Shown here: in pieces, positions 8,285 to 16,512 of the stretch
How the letters are laid out: the number at the start of each line of letters is the position of its first letter
Position numbering within the stretch: position 1 is the stretch's first letter
Assembly: GCA_015207155.1 (NCBI GenBank)
Contig: JADEXK010000058.1
Coordinates: 1 to 40,578, forward strand
Direction of reading: 5' to 3'
Length of the DNA stretch: 40,578 nucleotides
DNA from: Nostocales cyanobacterium LEGE 11386
GTDB taxonomy: Bacteria; Cyanobacteriota; Cyanobacteriia; Cyanobacteriales; Nostocaceae
Made by a program: the position numbers and the translations under genes
Notes under the pieces: model-generated
The model's database searches: none
Seen by the model: the letters and a program-made list of their open reading frames with translations, nothing else
Told to the model about the DNA's origin: nothing

Positions 8285-9010
8285 TTACTTGTAGTTGACA
8301 ATCCGAGCGAAACTTGCAGGTTCTAGACTCGCTCCGCCTACAAGCACACCATCAATTTCTGGTTGAGCCATGATCTCATCAATATTATCTGGCTTTACTG
8401 AGCCGCCGTATTGAATCGGCACATGGGGATTACTCAACTGGCTACGAATTAAGCCAATTACCCGATTAGCCTCCGTTGCTTCACAAGTTTCACCAGTCCC
8501 AATTGCCCAAATCGGCTCGTAGGCAATCACCAAATTCTCCTGATCGACACCCACTAAGCCTTTCTCCAATTGGGTGCTAATCAGTGATTCAGTTTCCCCG
8601 GCATTTCTTTGTTGCTTAGTTTCGCCAACGCACAGAATTGGTGTCAAACCAAATTGTTGAGCAGCTTTCAGGCGCAGATTAACAGTGGTGTCCGTTTCAC
8701 AAAAATATTGCCGTCGTTCGCTATGACCGACAATCACAAAACGGACACCACTTTCCGTCAGCATAGGGGCAGAAATTTCACCCGTGTAGGCTCCTTTTTC
8801 TTCCCAGTGGACATTTTGTGCCCCCAATTGTACGCGGCTGCCATGCAAACTCTTGGATAAAACGTTTAAGTTAGTGAAGGGAGGACACAATAAAACCTCT
8901 CTGCCTTCAGGCGTTTCCTGCAAGTGAGGCAGAAATCCTCGTAAAAACTCCTGGGTTTCTGCCTGGGTTTTGAACATTTTCCAGTTACCGGCAATAACTA
9001 TTTTTCGCAC
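8285..9010 (-). CDS. tpiA: Triose-phosphate isomerase (TpiA)
   Basis: Interconverts dihydroxyacetone phosphate and glyceraldehyde 3-phosphate in glycolysis and the Calvin cycle. The TIM-barrel signature residues are all present: NWKM with the catalytic Lys, the catalytic His in IVGHSERR, and the catalytic Glu in the AYEPIWAIGTG stretch with loop 6 after it. The phosphate-binding IQYGGSVKP and GVLVGGASL complete the set. I use GTG at 9010, giving 241 residues and the N-terminus VRKIVIAGNWKM that homologues share. A TTG at 9025 would add MTKSP. No good Shine-Dalgarno is seen for either. It is the first gene of an apparent tpiA-folP unit on the minus strand. Confidence 0.97.
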   Translation of the reverse strand: MRKIVIAGNWKMFKTQAETQEFLRGFLPHLQETPEGREVLLCPPFTNLNVLSKSLHGSRVQLGAQNVHWEEKGAYTGEISAPMLTESGVRFVIVGHSERRQYFCETDTTVNLRLKAAQQFGLTPILCVGETKQQRNAGETESLISTQLEKGLVGVDQENLVIAYEPIWAIGTGETCEATEANRVIGLIRSQLSNPHVPIQYGGSVKPDNIDEIMAQPEIDGVLVGGASLEPASFARIVNYK

Positions 9011-9229
9011 AGGTGATTTAGTCAAGATTCTAACGCTACTAGATGCACTCTTTACTCTACTATTTTTTACGACCCACCTTGTTCATATTGCTCAAAGTGA
9101 AGAACTAGTTGAGCTTACAGACATCAACATATTTGCAAAATGAAAAATATTTGTACCTGCGCCCTTTTACCGATCCCAAACTCCTGCTAAAAATGACTAG
9201 GATCGGAAAGAGTAAATTTTATATTAATT

Positions 9230-10702
9230 ATGACTTCCGCATTGCCTGACCATCACAATGATACCAATTCTCTCAACTGGGAGGAAGAACTTGATAGTGC
9301 CATTTTCAGCTTTGAAGATATTCAAACAGAACTGAACTATAAACAAGCACAAACAGCGCTGCGGAATTTGGTAGCCAGTCTCGATCTGACACCCCAAGAA
9401 AAAACCGGATTAGAGGCAGAAATCGCTGACTTAGAAGCCATGTTAGGCAAGTTAGACAGCATGGTGGTACAGATTGCGGCTTTTGGCATGGTGGGACGTG
9501 GTAAGTCTTCCCTACTTAATGCCTTGGTTGGGCAAACTGTGTTTGAAACTGGCCCTTTACATGGAGTGACGCGGGATGCTCAACGAGTTAACTGGAGTAT
9601 TAGTGAGGAAGCAATTGGGGAAACTGAACGCGCTTTACGGGTGACTCTACCTGCTGTCGGTCAATCTCAAGTGGAATTAATTGATACTCCTGGATTAGAC
9701 GAAGTTGATGGCGATACACGTGCAGCATTAGCCGAACAGGTGGCCAAGCAAGCAGATTTAATTTTGTTTGTGATTGCTGGCGACATGACCAAGATAGAAC
9801 ACGAGGCTCTTTCCCAGTTGCGAGAAGCAGGTAAACCCATCATTTTGGTATTTAACAAAGTAGACCAGTATCCAGAAGCAGACCGGATGGCAATTTACCA
9901 CAAAATCCGGGATGAACGGGTAAGGGAGTTACTGACACCCCTAGAAATTGTCATGGCCGCAGCATCACCATTGGTAAAAACGGCAATTCTTCGACCTGAT
10001 GGCACTAGGGGAGTTCAGTTACGTACAGGTACAGCCCAAGTTGAGGAACTGAAGCTGAAAATTTTAGAGATTCTGCACCGTGAAGGCAAAGCCTTAGTTG
10101 CTCTTAATACCATGCTTTATGCAGACACCGTAAATGAGCAATTAGTAGAGCGAAAACTGATGATTCGCGAACAAAATGCCAATCAGTTGATTTGGAAAGC
10201 TGTGATGACCAAAGCCGTAGCGATCGCTCTCAATCCGGTAACTGTGGTAGATGTATTAAGTAGTGTAGTAATTGATATTTTCCTGATTTTGGGTTTGTCT
10301 AAACTCTATGGCATCCCCATGACGGAAGCTGGTGCTGTACAATTGCTACAAAAAATTGCTTTCAGTATGGGCGGTATTGGTGTTAGTGAACTACTAGCTA
10401 ACTTAGGCTTGAGTGGATTGAAAACTTTACTGGGTATCTCTGCATCAGCGACAGCTGGTGCAACTCTTGCGCCCTATATTTCGGTGGCATTAACTCAAGC
10501 TGGTGTGGCTGGTGTTTCTTCTTATGGTATTGGACAAGTGACGAAAGTTTATTTAGCTAATGGTGCAACTTGGGGGCCAGAAGGGCCAAAAGCAGTCATC
10601 AGTCGCATTTTGGCAAATCTAGATGAAACATCAATTCTCAATCGAATTAAAGATGAATTGCAACTGAAGCTAAAAGTAAAAAAGCAAAGCAATCCAGTGT
10701 AA
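9230..10702 (+). CDS. GTP-binding protein with C-terminal DUF697-like membrane domain
   Basis: A P-loop GTPase of the Era/dynamin-like group, probably membrane-associated. Over 490 residues, an N-terminal helical part (1-80, rich in Glu/Leu) precedes the G domain. G1 is GMVGRGKS (86-93), G2 is likely Thr114, G3 is DTPG (152-155) and G4 is NKVD (209-212), with a G5-like AAASPL near 240. The C-terminal third has alternating hydrophobic stretches (about 327-440) of the DUF697 type that could insert in or contact the membrane. The tail ends in Lys-rich KLKVKKQ. The nucleotide-binding residues are complete, so it should bind GTP. Its cellular role is unknown. It converges on the KaiB-domain gene, with 18 bases between the stops. 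Confidence 0.87.
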   Translation: MTSALPDHHNDTNSLNWEEELDSAIFSFEDIQTELNYKQAQTALRNLVASLDLTPQEKTGLEAEIADLEAMLGKLDSMVVQIAAFGMVGRGKSSLLNALVGQTVFETGPLHGVTRDAQRVNWSISEEAIGETERALRVTLPAVGQSQVELIDTPGLDEVDGDTRAALAEQVAKQADLILFVIAGDMTKIEHEALSQLREAGKPIILVFNKVDQYPEADRMAIYHKIRDERVRELLTPLEIVMAAASPLVKTAILRPDGTRGVQLRTGTAQVEELKLKILEILHREGKALVALNTMLYADTVNEQLVERKLMIREQNANQLIWKAVMTKAVAIALNPVTVVDVLSSVVIDIFLILGLSKLYGIPMTEAGAVQLLQKIAFSMGGIGVSELLANLGLSGLKTLLGISASATAGATLAPYISVALTQAGVAGVSSYGIGQVTKVYLANGATWGPEGPKAVISRILANLDETSILNRIKDELQLKLKVKKQSNPV

Positions 10703-10720
10703 AGCTCATTAGTCAGGCAA

Positions 10721-11509
10721 TTAAATTTTTTCTGTAGCGCCTAACATTTGTAAGAGTTTATCGACATTATCTAAATCTCCCACAATTCGGCGCACTGGTT
10801 GCGGCCAAACCTTAACGAGGGTGGGAGTTGCAGAAACCTGATCAATTTCTGCCTGTTCTGGATTAGTTAAAACATCAATCACTTTCATGGTGTAAGGATA
10901 TCCTAGCGATCGCTCCAAGAGTTCGTGTAGATTCTGGAGGATGCGTTCTGTGTTGGCACTATGTCCGGCAACAAATAAGCGTAGAACATAGCATTGTGTT
11001 TGTAACTGCACCTTTTGGGCAGTGATGACTGGTGGATGGTACTTTGGTGTAGATTGCGAACAGTCTAAATCCACAATTAAGTCATGGTCTTCCCAAAGTT
11101 GGGGAAATGAAGCACGATAAGTTGTTAATACCATGCGATCGCACAATCCATCTTGCCAAGGTGCTGTTTGCCAAACTAGCTCACCCGTACCAAAAATAGC
11201 GTTAAGTACAGCTTGATGTCGCATGACGGCTGGATACGCTTCCGCAAAAGTTCGCACTTGGTGGGTATGTGGATCTAACCAGTGGTCAATGGTTGCGGTA
11301 TAGCAAGGCACCAAAAAATGTGGCGGTTCTGGTAAGTCTAAAATTTCCTGCAAAGCAGCGCACAAATGCAAATGCCATCGACCCTGCTTGTTAGGGTCGA
11401 TGCAATAAATTAAATCTCCTCCTGGTGTAAAAAGGGCAATACCTTTAAACAACTGGGGTTTAGATAGTTTATCGGTGATCAAGTCAGTTACAGGGGTGAG
11501 GGAACTCAA
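10721..11509 (-). CDS. KaiB-domain protein with a cyanobacterial N-terminal domain
   Basis: Residues about 173-255 match the thioredoxin-like KaiB fold: YVLRLFVAGHSANTERIL, TMKVIDVLTNPEQAE, then ATPTLVKVWPQPVRRIVGDL. In KaiB the last stretch carries the cis-proline strand. KaiB itself is about 100 residues, whereas this protein has 262. Residues 1-150 form a separate domain that I do not recognise (LFKGIALFTPGGDLIYCID, HWLDPHTHQVRTFAEAYP). It is therefore not the clock gene kaiB, and no kaiA or kaiC is present. The only plausible start is TTG at 11509: an in-frame stop at 11537-11539 blocks extension, and the next Met is about residue 95. The gene follows pilT by 50 bases on the same strand, so it is probably co-transcribed and may modulate pilus or gliding function. 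Confidence 0.85.
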   Translation of the reverse strand: MSSLTPVTDLITDKLSKPQLFKGIALFTPGGDLIYCIDPNKQGRWHLHLCAALQEILDLPEPPHFLVPCYTATIDHWLDPHTHQVRTFAEAYPAVMRHQAVLNAIFGTGELVWQTAPWQDGLCDRMVLTTYRASFPQLWEDHDLIVDLDCSQSTPKYHPPVITAQKVQLQTQCYVLRLFVAGHSANTERILQNLHELLERSLGYPYTMKVIDVLTNPEQAEIDQVSATPTLVKVWPQPVRRIVGDLDNVDKLLQMLGATEKI

Positions 11510-11556
11510 AAGGAAAAAGTAAAAGAATTTTATCCTTTACCTTTTTCTTTTTACTG
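11510..11556. repeat. AT-rich imperfect hairpin between pilT and the KaiB-domain gene
   Basis: The purine-rich left arm (about 11510-11526) and pyrimidine-rich right arm (about 11534-11554) are complementary with a few mismatches. The structure fills the whole pilT/KaiB-domain gene gap and contains the region where a ribosome binding site would be expected. On the minus strand it could reduce read-through or translation of the downstream gene. Confidence 0.45.
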
Positions 11557-11559
11557 TAA

Positions 11560-12873
11560 CTAAACTCGTCCTCGGAGAAATTGTGCCATTTCGTTAGGAG
11601 TCGGTGACATTTCTAAAGCTGTTTCTTCTGTGATCCGACCTTCTTGGTAGAGGTTCAACAAAGACTGATTCATGGTAATCATCCCGTCAAAACTAGCTTG
11701 CTTCATCAGCTCACTAATTTCATCATATTTACCGTCTTTGATCCATTCCTTAATTGCCTCAGTGTTGATCAGGATATCGTGGAATGCCGCCCGCTTACCA
11801 TCAGTTGTGCGGCATAAACCTTGAGCAATCACCGCCACTAAAGACTCGGAAATTGCCACCCGCATTGCTTCCTGTTCTTCACCTGAGTAGAGATTGAGAA
11901 TCCGCTCAATGGTTTTCACTGCACTATTAGTGTGGAGAGTTCCCATCACCAAGTGACCAGTCTGAGCAGCTTTCAGGGCGGTGTTGACTGTTTCTTTATC
12001 CCGCATTTCCCCCACCAGAATCAAATCTGGATCTTCGCGTAAAGCGGCTTTTAAAGCGTTGTCAAATTTCCGGGTGTGCATTCCTACTTCCCGTTGTTTA
12101 ACTAAGGATTTGCGGCTTTGGTGGACAAATTCAATGGGATCTTCAATGGTGATGATATGTTTAGCCATCTCTCTATTGATGTAGTCAATCATCGCCGCCA
12201 TCGTCGTCGATTTACCAGAACCAGTCGGCCCAGTTACTAAAATCAAACCTTTATGGTGGTGGCAAATCTCCCGAAAAACTGTCGGTAATCTCAACTGTTC
12301 CATAGATAAGATTTTCAGGGGAATTAACCGCAGCACCATTGCATAGCCCTTGAGGGAGCCAAAAACATTAATCCGCACACGAGCAAAGTCGTACTGAGTT
12401 GCACCATCAAATTCGAGGTTTTCTTGAAAATGCTGAATTTCTGCCTCTGTCATCACCTCCCGCAACCAACTGATAAAAGTATCTCGATCTGTTTGTGGAT
12501 AATCCGTTATCTGAATTTCTCCTCGGTTGCGGAAGCGGGGAATTTCACCTATTCCTAGGTGAACGTCAGAATACTCTAAATCATACGCTTCCCGAATGAT
12601 CTGCGCTAAACTGAGCACCGAACTGCTACTTTTAGCAGTTGCAGAAGTAGGCATGGGTGGGGGAGTACCCGGACGATGGGCAGCAACAGGAGCAGAAATT
12701 GGGGGCGGTGGTGCAGAGTGAACAGCAGGTTGGCTGCCACTTCTATTAACTGACATATCCAACGTTTGTGTAGACTGGCGCTGTGTTATTGACGCTGGTG
12801 GTGGCGGTGGCATTGGCGGCACATTCCGAGGAGCAACAGGGTGGGAATTTGGTGGAAGCTGTGATTCTGTCAT
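11560..12873 (-). CDS. pilT: Type IV pilus retraction ATPase, PilT family
   Basis: Hexameric ATPase that drives type IV pilus retraction at the cytoplasmic face of the pilus machine. The core contains Walker A GPTGSGKST (215-223), an Asp-box region HIITIEDPIEFVH (239-251), Walker B DPDLILVGEMRD (281-292) and the His-box TGHLVMGTLHT (305-315). An AIRNLIRE-type motif is not obvious, but the C-terminal MNQSLLNLYQEGRIT segment fits PilT. Unlike short PilT proteins (about 345-370 residues), it has a Pro/Ser-rich N-terminal extension of about 80 residues (PPMPPPPPAS and PPPPIS runs). Start is ATG 12873, with only a weak Shine-Dalgarno. The next gene on the strand is the KaiB-domain protein. Cyanobacteria commonly have more than one pilT, and this may be the accessory copy. 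Confidence 0.92.
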   Translation of the reverse strand: MTESQLPPNSHPVAPRNVPPMPPPPPASITQRQSTQTLDMSVNRSGSQPAVHSAPPPPISAPVAAHRPGTPPPMPTSATAKSSSSVLSLAQIIREAYDLEYSDVHLGIGEIPRFRNRGEIQITDYPQTDRDTFISWLREVMTEAEIQHFQENLEFDGATQYDFARVRINVFGSLKGYAMVLRLIPLKILSMEQLRLPTVFREICHHHKGLILVTGPTGSGKSTTMAAMIDYINREMAKHIITIEDPIEFVHQSRKSLVKQREVGMHTRKFDNALKAALREDPDLILVGEMRDKETVNTALKAAQTGHLVMGTLHTNSAVKTIERILNLYSGEEQEAMRVAISESLVAVIAQGLCRTTDGKRAAFHDILINTEAIKEWIKDGKYDEISELMKQASFDGMITMNQSLLNLYQEGRITEETALEMSPTPNEMAQFLRGRV

Positions 12874-13604
12874 ATATCTTTAAAATGTGACCTTGATCAA
12901 TTAGAATTAGCGAAAAATCTCTTGTAGCGGCTCTGAATCAGGTGGGAAGCGGAATTGCTGGTGTATATCTACCGCAAAATTTCACCGCAACAATCCGTTA
13001 CATTTAAATTTTATACTTGTATATTTTTTATTCAAGTTTCTGTATGTTTCATCTTAGGAAAAGTTTTTTCAGTTTCATTTATATAGACTGGTTTAACACA
13101 CTATAACTATGCAAATACTTCAGTATATATTGGGATAATATTAAGACTTTATTTATACAATGACTGTAAATGTAAATACTCGCCCATGTTAGATGAGAAT
13201 TTTTTATGCCAACTATAGACGCAAGTTGCTAGCAATTAATACCAAAAACAGCACTAGATAATTTTTTCAGCCTTGTCTGAGAATTATGAGAACCACTAGC
13301 GATTTTTATAAGAAATGTTAAGCATAAGCCAATTAACTGAGCGATAAAGGGAATGGAATAGCTAATGTCTTTTACCTTCTATTCCTAAAGGTAGATTCCA
13401 GAAGCTAGGTTAGAGCTTAAATGTGAAGTGAACTTTACATTCATATTTATAAAAAATCAACTGTAAAGTTTAGTAAACAAATGCTCATTTTATCAAAAGC
13501 TTTTTATATACTGAAACTTCAATTGAACAAATTCGGTTAACTCGTTAGAAACGAGATATGACTGAAACTAAAAACCTTGCTGTGTATTTTTGGGAGGAAA
13601 AGTC
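12874..13604. other. 731-bp intergenic region, no gene seen
   Basis: AT-rich spacer between divergently transcribed pilT (minus) and the small membrane protein (plus). I find no convincing ORF or tRNA. Two small dyads are visible: GGAATAG/CTATTCC at about 13354-13386, and CTCGTT-AGA-AACGAG at about 13541-13555, 50 bases before the downstream start. The length suggests promoters for both genes and possibly an unannotated RNA. Confidence 0.5.
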
Positions 13605-13979
13605 ATGGTTTCGGCTCAAAGCTCTAATCTAGGAAAGACCTACTCCTTGATGATGATCAAAAGTTTTTTGATCTGGACTTTCACCTTGGCAGTATGCTTG
13701 TTGGTTGTCGGTTTTCCATTGGTCTTTTTGATGGCTACGGTCGGATGCTTGTTGTCGATTGTGCTGCAATCTGTAATGCCTGTTAGTGCAGTTTTGCTTG
13801 TAGCAGGTGGGTTAATTATGTTTAATGTCATGGCAGTTATGGTCGCTGCTGGCGTGTTGACTTTTAGAGGTGTTCATCCGAACGAAGTCAAGTGGTTAAG
13901 CTGGCTACATGGAGAAGCAGAGCAAATGCAGACTACTGTATATGCTGCTTGTCCTTTAACTTGTGACATTGAGGTATAA
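13605..13979 (+). CDS. Small integral membrane protein of unknown function
   Basis: A 124-residue protein that I do not recognise. The start is well supported: GGGAGG lies 8 bases before ATG 13605. An upstream TTG at 13590 is less likely because it overlaps the ribosome binding site. After a short polar N-terminus (about 15 residues), residues about 17-83 are almost entirely hydrophobic (SFLIWTFTLAVCLLVVGFPL, then SVMPVSAVLLVAGGLIMF), consistent with two or three membrane helices. The C-terminal tail of about 40 residues is soluble, with VHPNEVKWLSWLHGEAEQMQ and two Cys near the end (YAACPLTC). A strong terminator follows 35 bases after the stop, so it is a single-gene unit. Preceded by an unusually long spacer, it may be condition-regulated. 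Confidence 0.8.
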   Translation: MVSAQSSNLGKTYSLMMIKSFLIWTFTLAVCLLVVGFPLVFLMATVGCLLSIVLQSVMPVSAVLLVAGGLIMFNVMAVMVAAGVLTFRGVHPNEVKWLSWLHGEAEQMQTTVYAACPLTCDIEV

Positions 13980-14013
13980 TTTATCTCCCTAAAATTCGAC
14001 AAACATCGCATCT

Positions 14014-14035
14014 GCCCGGTTAAGCCGGGTTTTTT
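14014..14035 (+). terminator. Rho-independent terminator of the small membrane protein gene
   Basis: CCCGG (14015-14019) pairs with CCGGG (14025-14029) across TTAAG, followed at once by six T. It lies 35 bases after the stop at 13979. This is the clearest terminator in the window. Confidence 0.85.
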
Positions 14036-14286
14036 CATGCTTTTTTAATCTAAATTTCTGATTCTTATTTTTGTTATTATCACTATTCAGTAAGTGGAAA
14101 AAATTAATGGTGTGTTAGCCTCTGGCATATCATATCTACTGGACTGATACATCTGAAATAGTGCATGATGATTTTCTTGTGAAACAAGCATCTTGCCTGT
14201 TCTGGGCGGGCTAGAAGCCCACCCCACAATAGTTAATTGTCACGTTACTATTAGCTTTTGTTTATTTATGTCTGTTTGCTTAAAGA
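14036..14286. repeat. Spacer before wecB carrying a GGGCGGGCT/AGCCCACCC palindrome
   Basis: With the terminator region this is a 307-base stretch without a gene. GGGCGGGCT (14204-14212) faces AGCCCACCC (14216-14224) across AGA with one mismatch. This is a degenerate copy of the dispersed GGCGGGC..GCCCGCC palindromes common in Nostocales. A smaller dyad, CTTGT-GAA-ACAAG, lies at 14176-14188. No gene is seen. Confidence 0.5.
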
Positions 14287-15408
14287 ATGACTATTAAAAA
14301 GAAAGTTTGTATTATTTTGGGTACACGTCCAGAAGCAATTAAACTTGCTCCGGTAATTCAAGTCTTTCAAAAATCTCCAGACTTTGAATTGCAGGTAATT
14401 TTAACTGGACAGCATCGCGAAATGGTTGAGCAAGTGATGCAGTTGTTCAACCTCAAGGCAGATCATAATTTAGAGATTATGCAGCCTCAGCAAACTCTAA
14501 ATGATATTACTTGCCGCAGCTTGCGGGGGTTAGAAAAAGTATTCCAAAATAGTCAGCCTGATTTAGTCATAGTACAGGGAGACACGACTACAGCTTTTGC
14601 CGCAGCTTTGGCAGCTTTTTACCAAAAAATTCCCGTTGGTCATGTAGAAGCGGGGTTAAGAACTGATGACTTATTTAATCCATATCCAGAAGAAGCTAAT
14701 CGGCGGCTGATTTCTCAACTCACCCAGTTACATTTTGCGCCAACTGCATGGGCTGGGGAAAATTTACAGCGTTCTGGTGTTTTAGGTGAAATTCACCTGA
14801 CTGGTAACACAGTAATTGATGCCCTACTCAATGTAGCTGCAACCGAACCAGCTTGTAATGTCCCAGGTTTAAGCTGGAACTCATATCGCACATTGCTAGC
14901 AACAGTGCATCGGCGGGAGAATTGGGGAGAACCACTGCAAGCGATCGCTCAAGCATTTTTACAGATATTAGATAAATTCCCCGATACAGCCTTGTTGTTA
15001 CCATTGCACCGTAACCCCACAGTCCGAGAACCGTTACAAGCGCTGTTAGGCAATCATCCCCGGATATTTTTGACAGAACCTTTAGATTATGCCGAACTGG
15101 TGGGAGCAATTGGGCGATCGCATTTCTTATTAACTGATTCTGGTGGTTTACAAGAAGAAGCCCCTAGCCTAGGAAAACCAGTATTGGTGATGAGAGACAC
15201 TACCGAAAGACCAGAGGCGGTAACGGCTGGGACAGCTAAGTTGGTGGGAACGACAACTGAAAAAATTGTTGAGACTGCGAGTGAGTTGCTAAGTAACCCC
15301 AACGTCTATGAAGCAATGGCAAACGCCATAAATCCTTATGGAGATGGCCATGCAGCAGCACGTATTTTGCAAATTGTGCAAAATTATCTGGGTTTATCCT
15401 CTAAATAA
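14287..15408 (+). CDS. wecB: UDP-N-acetylglucosamine 2-epimerase (non-hydrolysing)
   Basis: Converts UDP-GlcNAc to UDP-ManNAc, a precursor for surface polysaccharides. The 373-residue length is typical of bacterial WecB. Diagnostic segments are ILGTRPEAIKLAPVI (about 9), LTGQHREMV (about 40), VQGDTTTAFAAALAA and VGHVEAGLRTDD (about 95-125), and NPYPEEANRRLI. Further on come ATVHRREN (about 205) and the UDP-binding LTDSGGLQEEAPSLGKPVL (about 282-301) with TTERPEA after it. Start is ATG 14287. The 3' end overlaps the convergent peptidoglycan-binding protein gene by 15 bases. No wecC or wecA is adjacent. The polysaccharide export gene about 10 kb away could use the product. Confidence 0.95.
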   Translation: MTIKKKVCIILGTRPEAIKLAPVIQVFQKSPDFELQVILTGQHREMVEQVMQLFNLKADHNLEIMQPQQTLNDITCRSLRGLEKVFQNSQPDLVIVQGDTTTAFAAALAAFYQKIPVGHVEAGLRTDDLFNPYPEEANRRLISQLTQLHFAPTAWAGENLQRSGVLGEIHLTGNTVIDALLNVAATEPACNVPGLSWNSYRTLLATVHRRENWGEPLQAIAQAFLQILDKFPDTALLLPLHRNPTVREPLQALLGNHPRIFLTEPLDYAELVGAIGRSHFLLTDSGGLQEEAPSLGKPVLVMRDTTERPEAVTAGTAKLVGTTTEKIVETASELLSNPNVYEAMANAINPYGDGHAAARILQIVQNYLGLSSK

Positions 15409-16266
15409 AGCACTGCGAGTTTGTGGGCCGACGATGCCATCCACAAGTAAATTATTACGTACCTGAAACTCTCTAACTACGCGAGCCGTGGTAGGGCCAT
15501 AATATCCAGTTGGTTCTACCCCTAACACTTTTTGCACTTCTGTCACAGCCGAACTGCGAGATCCCAAACTCAAATTCACTGGGCCACCAGTAGGACTTTG
15601 GTTACTGTTTCTAAATAAAGCACTGCGAGTTTGTGGGCCGACAATGCCATCCACAAGTAAATTATTACGTGCCTGAAACTCTCTAACTACACGAACCGTG
15701 GTAGGGCCATAATATCCGGTAGGTTGCACACCTAAAGCTCTTTGAACTTCTGTCACAGCAGAATTTCGAGCGCCAAACCTCAGATTTACTGGGCCACCCA
15801 CACCAGCACTAGTCATAGTTCTGACGGGACGATTATTTGGTGTACTGCCAATCCATCTAGCAGAAACGAATCTATTGGGAGACAGTCGTGCAAAACCATT
15901 GATTATTTCCGTACTCGTTATTTGGGTACGATTAGGGATACAGTCCACAATTCGGGAGTTGAGGTTTGCATCTTCACGGACACGTAGACAACTACCATTA
16001 GTCGTTATGTATGCTGTTGAAGTTGTCTGAGCGTGGGTAACTGTGGCAAAAAGTACACTAATGCCAGCTAAAGCCAACCACGCAGAAGATTTCAGAAAAT
16101 TTTTCCAGTTAAATTGATTGGGCAAATCAGATGCAATGTTTTCGGTGATAGCAGAAGACTGAAAAAGCCTTTTCCATTCAAATTGGAACTTGGGAAAATG
16201 ACATTCGATGTTATCTGTCACCTCTTCGTTAGCCATAAATATATGGGAATAAGCCATATAGTCCAT
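15394..16266 (-). CDS. Secreted protein with SH3-like domain and two peptidoglycan-binding (PG_binding_1) repeats
   Basis: Predicted cell-wall-binding protein, 290 residues. The start at 16266 (MDYMAYSH) is set by AAGGAG spaced six bases upstream; a longer frame from 16326 lacks this. Residues 1-60 form an unusual polar leader. Within it, QFEWKRLFQSSA (28-39) and QFNWKNFLKSSA (51-62) are near-repeats. A hydrophobic signal segment (about 62-79) ends in THAQ. An SH3-like/bacterial SH3 region (about 82-141) follows, including NGSCLRVREDANLNSRIVDC. Two PG_binding_1 domains (about 147-210 and 217-290) are almost identical (VTEVQ..LGV.PTGYYGPTT). No catalytic domain is present, so it probably positions itself or a partner at peptidoglycan. 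It converges on and overlaps the wecB 3' end. Confidence 0.88.
   Translation of the reverse strand: MDYMAYSHIFMANEEVTDNIECHFPKFQFEWKRLFQSSAITENIASDLPNQFNWKNFLKSSAWLALAGISVLFATVTHAQTTSTAYITTNGSCLRVREDANLNSRIVDCIPNRTQITSTEIINGFARLSPNRFVSARWIGSTPNNRPVRTMTSAGVGGPVNLRFGARNSAVTEVQRALGVQPTGYYGPTTVRVVREFQARNNLLVDGIVGPQTRSALFRNSNQSPTGGPVNLSLGSRSSAVTEVQKVLGVEPTGYYGPTTARVVREFQVRNNLLVDGIVGPQTRSALFRG
15401..15800 (-). repeat. Tandem 210-bp intragenic duplication encoding the two PG-binding domains
   Basis: The stretch starting CTAAATAAAGCACTGCGAGT at 15401 is repeated from 15611 with only scattered differences over about 190 bases. The period is 210 bases (70 codons), which keeps the frame. High DNA identity suggests a recent duplication or ongoing gene conversion. 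The left copy begins inside the last codons and stop of wecB. Confidence 0.9.
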
Positions 16267-16512
16267 AATGTACTCCTTTATGCAATAACTTGACTTGAGA
16301 AGTGAGGGAAAATTACTAGTTTTCACTTTATATTTAATTTTAATGTATTTTATATTACAGCAGTAATCAAGCGATTTTACTGTGAGTAAAATTAAAGAAT
16401 AATGAAAAATTAAACTGGTATTAAGAAACTTTACCAGAGATTACATTTATCAAAATTAGGTTAAATTTAGTTGAGAATGCAATATCTTCCCTGATGGCAG
16501 TAATAAACAAAC

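Noticed and set aside
10721..11509. Calling this gene kaiB
   Set aside because: It is 262 residues against about 100 for KaiB, has a separate N-terminal domain, and no kaiA or kaiC lies nearby.
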